From: Synchiropus splendidus
Lineage: Eukaryota; Chordata; Actinopteri; Syngnathiformes; Callionymidae
Length of the DNA stretch: 64,000 bases
Direction of reading: 5' to 3'
Assembly: GCF_027744825.2 (NCBI RefSeq)
Contig: NC_071334.1
Coordinates: forward strand, 43,709,437 to 43,773,436
Of this stretch, positions 30,201 to 42,200 are shown piece after piece (position 1 is the first letter of the stretch; every line of letters starts with the position of its first letter). The translations under genes and the position numbers were made by a program. The notes beneath the pieces were generated by a model. It saw only the letters and a program-made list of their open reading frames with translations. It did not search any database and was not told the origin of the DNA.

Positions 30201-33200
30201 AAGTAAGTGTGTATTTTAGAAGTTGGGCAACTTCTCTTGATAGGTACTTACAAAGTACCAGCACTCACTGAAGAGACGCAGTCCGTCTCCGGCTGGGACT
30301 AACTCTCGGACAATCTGCCCGTCATCCTCGTTGCGATCCAACCACCTGAGGGAAAACACCAAGCGCTGCGTTCATTCACGATAGAAAGAAACAGTTAACT
30401 GATGCAAATAATGTTAATCACACTTTCTTTCACAAAGAGCATTTTTCACTGCACAGCATCATATGTGATGTCAACATCCATGAGGAAGGAGAATGTCTCC
30501 CATCTCTCCCCCTAACACTAGCACTTGGTTCTGAGCGCCCTCCACTATGAAGCGCTCTCCGACGACCAACTGAAGTGATTGACTCTTCATGACATCACGC
30601 GTAAAGACGACATGTCATTGGCTGTTGTGCTGTGACTTGTTTCCTGCCAGCTCCAACGTTGTTGCAACCTCTTGCATCGGCGCTGATCATCTCACTTTGT
30701 TTGGTGAACCAACGGAGAAGAAATGGGTGGAGCTGAAGCCGCTATGTTGCAGTGACAGATCTGTATGAGGATGTTAACGTTAGCCGGGATGCTAGCCCGC
30801 TGGTGTTTGTTAAGAAGAAATAAAAACATACTGTTGTACATACATGTTGTATTGTTCATGGTGTCGGACACAGCAGACCATTTGGGTCGCCAACGTGTGA
30901 TACCAGAGAAAGTCAACAAACGGAAGAGTCGTCCTTGCTACTAAAATGTCCCTGTTGTCCTGTCCAACATTGTTTTTAAATAAAGTACTTTTGGTATCCT
31001 GGAAATCTATCCACACTTCATATTCCCACTTGGTTTCAAGTCAGCTCCGGAGCTCCTTCGGTTTGAAGGGATCATTTCAAGTGCTGAACGGCGAGTATAC
31101 TTCCGCCCTGATGGGTTGAACACACCAGTATGTGTCTGTTTGCACAAACCCATGCATGATTTGAAATATTTGCAAAATGTTCATAAGCCCCGCGCATCGA
31201 AAAAGCTTTGCTTCCCAGTAGCGGAAATTGTGTAGCCCCAGCCACGCCCACTCTGCAGTGATTGGTCAGGAGGAAACCTTCAGCCCACATGAAAAAGGAG
31301 CCACTCCAGCCCACAGTGACGTAGCAATGGCTCCAAACAAACAAGTCAGGGAAGTTTGATTTGGAGATCAGTTGCTCCTAAATTGAGATGAATTAGGTCA
31401 TATTAACATCTGTCACCATATACATCAGTCAAACAGCTGCGATCTCAGCTGAGTGTTTTGGTAGTATGACTCCCACAAACATTTTAATGTGTAGGATGAA
31501 TGCGTAAGTACAAGCGGCTCCCCAGCGTAAAATGGAGCAGACAACAAGGAAGAGTATCTTCCCAGATGTAACGTTACACCACAGACTTGTGGTTTAGCTC
31601 CGGTTACTGAAGGGGCGCTCTCACCGCTGACCATTTAGTGTCTATTTGTCAGAGCAAGTGCAACCATCTGCTGAGCAACTATTTAGACAAGTACTTGGAG
31701 AACTAGGCAGAAGGAGCAGAGAAGTTACTTACTGGATATGTTTCCTGTGTATGAGGTGGTAATTTGCTTATCGATTTGAAATATACATGGGTGTAAGAAT
31801 ATGTTGATACACTGAAATGTTTCGCAACTTGATGTGCAATATTGTAGCGATATGTTTGCTGCAACATTGCACTACTTGATAAGTCGGCTATATGTATTTG
31901 TGTATATTGTGACATGTTTAATTCTCATTTTTGTTCGCTGTTCTTCTGTTGATTAAAGGAGCGATTTACTCCTCTGTTGGTGTCCGAAATGTAACTGAAA
32001 AACTCTCCGTCTGATGTCATAACAATCATCTTGTTTTCATGCACACAATATTGTACTGCATTATCTGATTTGAGAACATATATACACACACGAGGGTTAT
32101 AGGTGCTACTGTAGTGGTAGATCACTGTGTGAGAGTGAGATGCTGGATACTGTGCTGCCGTAACTGTCGTACGTGACGCCGGCTAATTGTTGTATGTGTT
32201 GCCGGGCAGCTTTGTGCTGCGGTGCCAGACACTGAAGAAAAAAAATAAGCATCTTCTCGCCGTGGTCGTAAATACAGGTGGACGTAAGACGGATGTTACT
32301 TGTACATACATATGAAATGCAAAATAAGAAACTCTTTCATGTTTATATTATGTATGTATGTATGTGTGTATGTATATACATGTATATGTTCAATGTTAAT
32401 GTAAATAATAAAAATGAAATGGAACTGAAAGAAAAACAAAAACCGATATTTGTAAATTCAGTTCCTTACCTGTTACAGGGAAATTCCACCGCCAAACTCT
32501 CCGGCTGGCCCTCCTCCCTGACCAAAACCTTGTCCAGGAACCATCCACAACCTCCGCCACGTCCATCATGGCCGACACGAACCCGTCGCACCTGACCCAG
32601 AGTCACCGACTCGATGAGAAACTCATCATGCTGATGGAGAACAAGGATAAAGATGAAACCCAAATTGTGTTCTCACGGTCATTCATCACATTGTCATACG
32701 CACATTGCCCTTTTCAAATTTGTTGACGTTGTTTTTGCTCATGAACATAAGCCGCTCTCCTGTATCCCCAAGGTCGCCAATGATGTTGAGGAAGACGCTG
32801 GCGTCTGTGCCGCTGCCGCTGACATTCCCGGTGCAGATGGTGACCCGATACTTTATCACTGCATAAAAGTAGAGTCAAAACCTCTCACACCACACTTCTC
32901 TCTTTGGCTGAGTAGTGATCTAAACCCAGACTCCAACATTTGTCTAAAACAAGATTTCAATTCGCTGTGTCCCTGATCTTCCTAGCTCTTAAATAGCGGT
33001 CACTTATGTACAGTATATAAACACATTCATTTCATAGTAGGTGTGCAAATACAAGGATTGATTTTGTTTTGGATTGTTTTAAACATCAACACACTGTGGC
33101 TATTAATGTGTTATTGTCAAAGTCATCTGCAGTGAGGGTAAGTCTCAAACATCTCTGTGTAGTTCCATCGTATAAGCTCGCATTTATGTACTTCATGGTC

Positions 33201-36200
33201 AAGCTAGTGCAAACATTCATTGCTCGATACAACATTTTAGTTTTATACTGAGGCGTATTCACTTGACCAATTCCAGGTTAGATGTAATCGCATGGAATTC
33301 AAAAGTAGACAGTCAAGTCAGTCGATCAGTCACCTACACAGTTGTTACTGAGCCGACTCTCTCTCTCACTCTCCCAGTGCACGTCACTTCCTGAATTGAA
33401 CTTCATTTAAATTTTTTTTTTTAAATAAATAAATAAAAAAGGCTGGAATTTAATTTACACATAAGTTCTCTTGCAGCATTTTTTTCACTTAACCCTCCTC
33501 TCCATCAGTGATATCTCATAATATGGGTGTTGTGGTCATTGTATAATGTGAGAGAGTCGCTGGCGCGCCAGGACGGTGTGGTAAAATGGCTCTTACGTGG
33601 CAGTGGCTCATCTATTAGAGCACTAGTGGCAGGCATTTCTCGTACAATCTCGTTGTCGTCTTCGTTGATGTCCAGCCAGCGGCCACATTCAAAGGAATAT
33701 TTTTCTAAAGTCAGAGTCTTCAGCAGGGTCACCTTGAAAAAGATGAGCAGACATTGGTCAATGTGATGCATGCACTACTGTGGAAGTCACAGGGCTCTAC
33801 ACATACCGCCAACCTCTGAAAACCACTGCTAGTCTTTGGACTACTAGCAATGGCGTGGCTTCCGGTATTACAAGCACTGAACTGACAAGTGACACAACAG
33901 TTGACTGGGGTTTGCTCTGTTCTTTAGGTCATTGGTAATGATCTTAAGTGCAGGAGACATTCCAGTCCATGAATAATTCAAGCGGAGCATCTGAGGTGAA
34001 ACCTTTCAGTACTGTCTCCATTGAGTTCGAAACACACACCGTTATAGTACAAAGTTTTTGTTGTCAAGCCACTTTTGACATTATTATTGGGAAAAAAAAA
34101 CGACGTAATTGTTCTTGAAATTGAATAATAACAAACATACACATCTCACTTTCCCTCAGACGTGTGGTCAAAGTGGTGACCGTGGTAGTATTTCCGTATT
34201 TATAAAGAGTATTATTGACTCTGTATAAATATACAAAGCAGTTTGTGCAATGACAAGGTGCCAGAACAGGTTCTGACAATAATATTTTGGGGGCCAAATT
34301 GTTTCAGTGATTGAGAGCCGGCGTTATCACAGACCAATGTGCAGATTCAGCAGGAGCAAGTCACCGTGGGAGCTGGATTGAAGAACCAATATCTACTACT
34401 TTCCCCGCAGTTTTACAGCCCAGGACGGCGATCCATTGCAAAGATGCTGTTATTCCTGTATCTGCAGGCAGTTATACTGAGCAGCCGTAAGCATAGAGCG
34501 CTAACGTGTTGCAGCAAATTCTCTCGTAACTGGTGTAAAACTCTCACAAAAGAGGCTTTTGTCAAGCTGCACTTCTCAGTTGTCTCGCCTTTCTAGTCAA
34601 GTGACGAATGTACGTGAATGTAGTCCGTGGTGCGCTCGCAGAATGGCTACGTGACTCCAGCAACAAGTGCTTGGTCTACATTTGACAATAGTTGGTGTTT
34701 GAAAATAAAAGCTTGTCACGTATGGTCAAGTATTAAACTGCTCTATGGAGCAGGTGCATGAGCCTGGCTTCCCAACTGGAAAGGGATATGACGCCGCGAC
34801 TTGCCACCATCATAATGTGGTGAGAAAAATCGTATATCAATCAATATCAATATTATTATTTTTTTATTTATGATTGAAAATCGATTCCCCCCCTCACCCC
34901 AGGCCCTGCAAACACATCTCAGGGTTACATGTCAGAGAAGATAGGACTTGAAGTTAAACTCCAACTCTGGAGTGACAATGGGGTGATGAGCATTTTCTCC
35001 ACGTTGTTGGTACAAATGCAAACAAACCAACACGTTTCTGCTCAGAATAATTTAAGAGGTGTATAAAATGTGTTGGCATCAAGATCACTGCTCTGAGCTG
35101 AGATAAGCACTGAAGATGTATTGAAATCGATGTGAGTTCTACAGTGATAAAGAAGACTGTGACGATGCTGATGAATATTCTAGACTGACGTGAGATACAG
35201 CGGATTGGACTCTCACCTTCGCTAAATGCCAACCAGCAAACGGATGCCTCTTCTCATGCCAGATCCGTACTTTTGTTAGTCGTCCAATGTCTGGCATTTC
35301 CACCTACACAAGAAGAAACAATGAACGTGTGAAAAGCAGAATAAAAGAAGAACGGGAGAGACGGAAAACGTTGTTGACCATAAACTTGTCCAGCTGGCCT
35401 TGTTCAAAACTGTCCGAGTTGTTTTCCAGTTTGATCTCATCTGATTTGCCTCTTTCGCCGTAGATCTGCAAGAACACCTGGGCATCTGTTCCAGCACCCT
35501 TTACGTCCGAGGTCCAAATCCAGAGTGACCAAGGGTACTCTGGAGAGGTTAGACGAAATGACTCTCAACCAGCCGCCCCCACACTCTAGAGAAGTAATTC
35601 AACTCAATTTCAGCCTACTTTTCTGTTTCTTCTGCCGCAGTGACACCATCTCGTACAGCTCCCTCTCAATCAACCCGTCCCCCTCATCCTCATCCAGCCA
35701 CATCCCACAAGGGAAAGTCTGCTCAAGGCCTGTGAAGGGGCAGTAGATGACCACCTGCAAGGGATCCAGAGCCATGATGAGTTGAAGGAGGTTTGAGATA
35801 CAATTTATAGTCCGACACTGCACCTTTTCACAGTACCAGCCAGCACCCACGGCGCCGTTGTCGTGGCCGATAGTGACTCTGCTGAGCGGACTCATCAGCT
35901 CGCAAATCTCCACATTGAATATGTCAATCAGACCGCGCTCAAAGGCGCCGCCCTCCAGGAAAACTTTGCCGCTGTTTTTCAGACCTTTGCAGCCGTGCAT
36001 GACGATGTGGATCTTTGAGTTGGTGCCCGCTCCCCTCACGTCACCGGTCATCACTTGTACGTTGTACACAATCCCTTCATGGAGCAAAGGTGCAGATCTG
36101 AAAAGTTGTCCTGACTGGAGTGTATTGAACAAGAAACTCACCCATCGGCTGCATTGAACCAACCAAGACATCTCTTTGAATCTTGCCATCTCCTTCATCC

Positions 36201-39200
36201 AGTGCAAACCAGCGATTCACTGGGAATTCGTAAATTTCCTTATTTCCCATGTCATCAATAATGACCTGGATGGAGAAGTGAAGTCCACATTATTGCAGTG
36301 TTCAAAATAAAGTTGACAGAGGTACAGTATGTCACATCTGTTACCTCCATGAACCCAAATTGAGGATAACTTAATCCCAAATTTAATATCATTTAATAAG
36401 AGGGAAAATTTTCCCGGGTTACGGTTAAAACTAAACTAAGAGGAGGTGAAGCAAAAGAATCATTGAGAGACTCCAACCCAGCTACATTTCCTCATGGGCC
36501 ACAAAAAAGGAAGCAATGAGATCAATGAGGTGACATGATGGAGAACTGAATGCAAAAGACAAAAATTCAAGTGAGGATATTATGTGTAATCGTGGAATTA
36601 CAATTTAAAAACTATAGATGAAAAAAGAAGTTGGTATGGTGTGTCTTATATCATTTAAAACACATTTTTTAAGATTGTCGATGTGTTTTATACACTCTAA
36701 AATCTGTCTTCTATTCTGATGGATTTTAAGGGACAAGAAGTCTCCGAACTAATAATGAACAAAAGTAATGCACAAAATAAAATTGTCAGAAACATGACGT
36801 GATCAGTTGTGTAGTTTGACTCTTACTCCATGTAGGCTGCATAAATACAGTCAAAATGGACGCATTTGGCCCGCGCTCTATAATAAACCAGAGAATATTC
36901 AGCTTTAGGGGATCGCACACAAAAGGATTTTCAAAATTGTAAGCAATTTCTTTTTTTCAAAAATCTGTCAGAGACCCACACACAATGATAAAAAATGTGA
37001 TGTTTATTGTTTTGTCTGCGGTGCACCCTGGAGATTCGGTGGCATCACCAATTGAGAAGCTCCTCCTACAAGCCAGCTATCTTGAGATCCCATGTGATGT
37101 AACAGGGTCGTGACATCGAGCGGCAAAAACAGCACCCAACATGGAAGTGTCCGGGATGATGGTGGCTTTATGTATTATGTTTTTTTCCCGCCCTTTTGAC
37201 AGTGGAAAACGCAAAGGAAACAAGTAAATTACAGGAACACTTCTCATAACAAAGGACAGGATAATTGTTCACCAACTGTGGACGAGAAGGAGCTAAATCT
37301 GGACGAAAACAGCCCGATTATCGCCATGTGTATGGCCCTTTTCAAGTTCACTATCATAGTGATGTCAGTTTGTCAAGCAAATTCATTTCTTGTTTTTGTC
37401 AATGTAGCTGCCTTAAAACAAGCAGGAAAACCATGGAATAATTTCAGTTCATTCAGAATTTGCCAACCTTATCCAGAAACCACCCGGCTGACGATCCTCG
37501 GTTGTTGTGGCCGATGGTGATTTTCTTCAGCCTTCCCAGGTTTGGGGCTTCTATGGTGAACTTGTCCTCAGAGCCTCGTTCGAAGTTATCCTTGTCACTA
37601 TCCAGTCGTCTTTCCCCTGTCATGACAATGTGCCACTAGCAAGCTCAGAGATGCGAAGAACTTCACCATGGTTCCTCACCTGTGTCGCCATTCTCCCCGA
37701 ATATGTTCAGGAAGACGTCGGCGTCAGTTCCACTTCCTTTCATATCCGGAGTGAAAACACTCACAATGTATTTGTTCACTGTGGACAGAAGAGCGTTACG
37801 GCAAGCAGGCTGAGGCAGTTTCCAGGTAAAATATTCATCACTCTGTGTCTGCCTGGGTCTGTGTTTTGTTTTTAACAACCACAGAGTCCCTGACCTCCTG
37901 CTCTGTGGTGCCTGCTTTCATCTCGGCTTCACAGTGGGTTGCCTGACTGCCTTCAGGTGTTGAGATGTATCACATTGCACCAGTGGGCACATGGAGTAGT
38001 TTACCTGAAGATTACACTCTGATAGAATTCGATTACAATCTGGAACAAGAGGAAGGTCTGTGAGCTCCTGAGTTCCGTTTTTGTCTATTGTAGGTGTGTT
38101 TCCTGAAACTGCACAAAACATTTTGTGATATGTAGCTTTCATCTGTGTTTTAGGAGCTGTACTGTAACTTCTACCATTGTGACAGGAGCTCTTCTTTCAC
38201 AGGAGGTCTTTTCTTTTCCTGCTTTAACCTTTCGTTGACGTCATTTATTCAAGTTATTAAAAAGAACCTACATTTTGGGACATCCATGGGGTTCATGCTC
38301 CCGAGCAAATCCCGGACATACAGGTTGTCTCCTTCCTCCCGACTCAGCCAGTTGCTGCAGGCGAAGTAGAAGCGAAGATGTGGGCGGTTCATGTCGGTCA
38401 CCACCACTCTGTCCAAGAACCAGCTGGCGTTCATTCCCGTGTTGTCGTGTTCAATCCTGAGACACAAGTCAGTGCTGTCTCAACAAATTGCAATATAATT
38501 CCCAGCGATTAATGCAATGACAATAGATTTAATTTCACACGATTTCCTCTCTTATAAACTGCTTCAGCATTTAATATTTTTGTACATCAGTCAAGGCTGT
38601 GTTGCTTTCTCTGACTCCCCAGGTATTATTTTGATCCTCACTGACACAATAACCACATGAAATCTGCCCGAGGTTTCATCGTCTGTCTTACTTTAAATCC
38701 AGACACTGGTGTGCATCTGTAGAACTTCAGCTTGTAGAGGAACCGCTAGAGCAGAATGTGCACACTAGTGTGCAGCAAGAAACCCAGAGTTGCTCACTTT
38801 GGATTCAAACTGGCAACATTTTGCCACAAGGCTGCTCCAAAATAACTACATTACCATGCCACCACTCAGAGAACACGTTAGATCAGACCTGGGCAACGTG
38901 CGGCCCAGGGGCCATATGCGGCCCTTTGCCTGCGTTTTTGCGGCCCTCATGGGCTATACAACTGATAAGTTGTCATTTTCTCTCATTTTTTTCACCCTGT
39001 TTCCGTTGTAGCCAGCACTAGTTCAACAGTAAATACAACACATTCATGACTAATTTTTTGTTTCTTCTTTTCATTTGTCATTATAGCATTTTCCTCAAAA
39101 TTTGTTGAAAGAAAATTCCAAATATAATTTGAATTAAATTGCCTTTTAATTTTCGATGTTTGGTTCATAGTTTTATTATGATTTCTATTCGTTTAAGATG

Positions 39201-42200
39201 AATGCAAAATTATTTTTTTATAGGTTTCATGTCATATTTACACTTCTTAATATCCTTGTTTCCATGTGGTTTGGTTCATTTCGTCCTTGTTACATAAGAT
39301 TTCTTTCCATCACGTATCGTAGTTTTACCTCAATTTATACAGAGGCCCAACATTGTGTGTCTTGATGCGGAAAACATCTGTCTTATTCTTCTCAAAGGCC
39401 GTCCGACTTCTGTAGATCACATGACAAGTGGAAAAGTCAGATTAGAGGAAGAAGCAGTTGGAATGAGATTAAAAATGACATCACTGAATTGATCCAGCTT
39501 AGTCTATCCTAGTGGTCTCTTAGCAGTGGCTTAATCTCAAACCTCTCTCTCTCTCTGAGACAACCCTGCAGACCCCCTGTGCCAGCCCCCTGTGTGTGAA
39601 TCAGACACCCGCTTTTCCAATGAAACAAAGTACCTGGCACTGTCCCCGACCCACACCCCCATCTGTCTTCTACGTTCAACCCACAGACAAAGGCCTGGCT
39701 TGTATAATCAAGGTGCACGGTGTCATATAGTGCGGTGACCTGCCAAGTCGCCGCCGCTGCCCAGCGCACCTGAATAACTGATGCTACTGTGTTTGCCTGC
39801 CCTGTCACCTGGGAACAGAAAAATGACAAAGGAAAACCAAACCAATGCAAACTTTGGAATCCATGCAATGTCCGTTTTAAATTGCAGTGAATTGCAAAGC
39901 GTTGCATCTCTATTCTGCCTCGATTATTGTCATTAATCAGGCAAATAACATTGGAAGGCATAGAAACCAGTGTTTAATGCACAGTCAAGGTGGAAATGGA
40001 GTAAGGCGAAACCTTCGACTTTAAACAATCATGGTGTCAAACTGCCAAAAGATGAGAGTTAAAACGTGGAAAATAAGGGTTTCGAATCTACTTTTGCAGC
40101 ATATTTGAACTGACCTTGGCGTTTTCCTCTGTCAACCAGAGCAAGATCAATAGAAATAGTGTCATTTTAAACCCTGTGGTGGCTTGTATTAGGTAAGGCC
40201 ATGAGTTATTTCCTGCAGTCTACCAAACTGTCAATGAAATATCCCGTTGTGATGGCTTGCAATCGAACCATTGGCGTGTCAATACTGGAAACTAGGGAGC
40301 GAAATGTTAGGCAGGAACGCTGCCTCCTTAAACAGCTACAGCTTATTTCTTTAAATTTGGCCTGTTTCAAAATCGAAAACCATCTTGTTACATGGACCAA
40401 AGAGAGCATTTAGCTCCCCTGGTGAGACACATGATGGTTTAAGTTAAGCTGCACAGCCCTTCAATTAGGTATTGCATGATATTTGAAGCAGTGCGCCTCA
40501 CAGGTAACTCTATCTGTCAATGTGTTTCTAGATAAAAGAAGACACAGATCCCAAGATGCCCTCAGTGTCATTTGATCGTCTTTGAAGCTGACATGGTGGT
40601 CTTCTTTCATTGGTTTCTCAATGGGAAAGAAGACCGGCCACGCCACGTGGTTCCTTCTTACTCCAGGAATTCTGCCTGACAATATACGACTCTGTGTAAC
40701 AGAGACACTACTGCACCATGTCCAAACCTTTTAATCCCAGCATTTTTGGTGGCAGTAACTCTCTATCAAACAGAGGCATATTACAAATAAAAACCCAACA
40801 CAAAGACAGAGCCATAGAACATTCATTCTCCATGTGATTTAAAATACCTCTTTTCTGTGCTGAAAGGTCAAAAAGGGGAGAAGTTAACAGTTAATATATC
40901 ACAATATACCAAGACAAGGTTTTAGGCAATGGTGCTCGAGTCAGCGTGGATCCTTTTCAGAACTCACTTGCTCGCCAGGTGAACCTTGGGCGACACACCA
41001 AACTCCCCAAACAGGGTGACAAACACATTTGCGTCAGTTCCAGCTCCCTTCACATCGCCAGTTACAGCAACAACCTCATACACTGAAAAAAAAACAAAAC
41101 AAAACAGATATATATAAACATAAAGAAGCATTGTGTTGCCTTTAATTAGTGAACAGGGAATTCAATGCCACCAATCGGCTGTCAGTCCGACGCCGAAGAT
41201 GCCTCTCATGTTACACAAATGAATTTTCAACCGATGAAATGAACCACAGTTTTCAGTTTTCTTCTTTGCTTATAAAGCAGGTGAAAACAAACAAATCTCA
41301 TGACCTCAGACACTGCAGATTTTTGGTAATGGCCGCAGTCATTTTCAGTCAGCAAGTACAAGTCATGTGTGGTAAAGCTGAATGATCTCTTGTTCATTAC
41401 GGGACATATTTCATAACACACACGGCTAGCAGCTATATCTACAGAAGTGCAACACCTCGTTTTTTGTCATTGCAACTATTCGACCTGTGATTCGTTTTAT
41501 TGACAAGAAAGGGAGGTTTATCTAAAATCAAAACAAGTTTATGTTCTCCTGATAAATATAGCTGAAGTTTCAGCTGTGAGGTGTGTAGCAACCTTTGATC
41601 CATGAGCATTGCCGAGGAACTTTCTGGGCAGGAAAGCACAAGTCAACTCGACCAACAAAGAACCATTTGTGCAGCTAGTATTGCGTTGCATCTTGCTACA
41701 GTACCAGACAGTCTATCAGCAAATTTTCTGATATTCTCTTGGTTCCCTGAATTTCCTAAAATGGTGACTATTGTCTGGACGAGCCTCAGGACGGTGCGAC
41801 TGTAATAAGGATATTCATGGCCGAAAGAGTCACTGACAAGTGTGTCAGGGCTTAAAAGGTATATTTTAGGCCAATAAGGGTATAGAGAATCTTAGGAAAA
41901 TCTAAAATAATATCCAAAATAAATAAGTCTATTCATAAAAAAAAGAACAAGGACTTCATTGACATCACAATTTTGTCATGATTCGCTTTTATTTTGGTTA
42001 TTGTAACTTCCATTTCGTGTTCATGGTTTATGGCACACACCTGGAGTCAGTCATCTAATCAGCATCAACAGCTCTTAAGCGCCTGGACTCCAGCAACGTG
42101 TGCCAGACTCTGTTTCTTCCTGTGGTAAATTGGCTCTCCTCGCTCGTCTTCGCCATCGTGCGCTTGTTTCATTGTTTATTTACTCCCTGATTATCGCTGG

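Noticed and set aside
39509..39961. 150-codon minus-strand ORF between loxhd1 exons 2 and 3 with a CAG acceptor-like site
   Set aside because: Joining it to exon 2 at that acceptor gives an immediate stop (AA+GTGA), and it has no PLAT likeness; exons 2 and 3 already join in phase.
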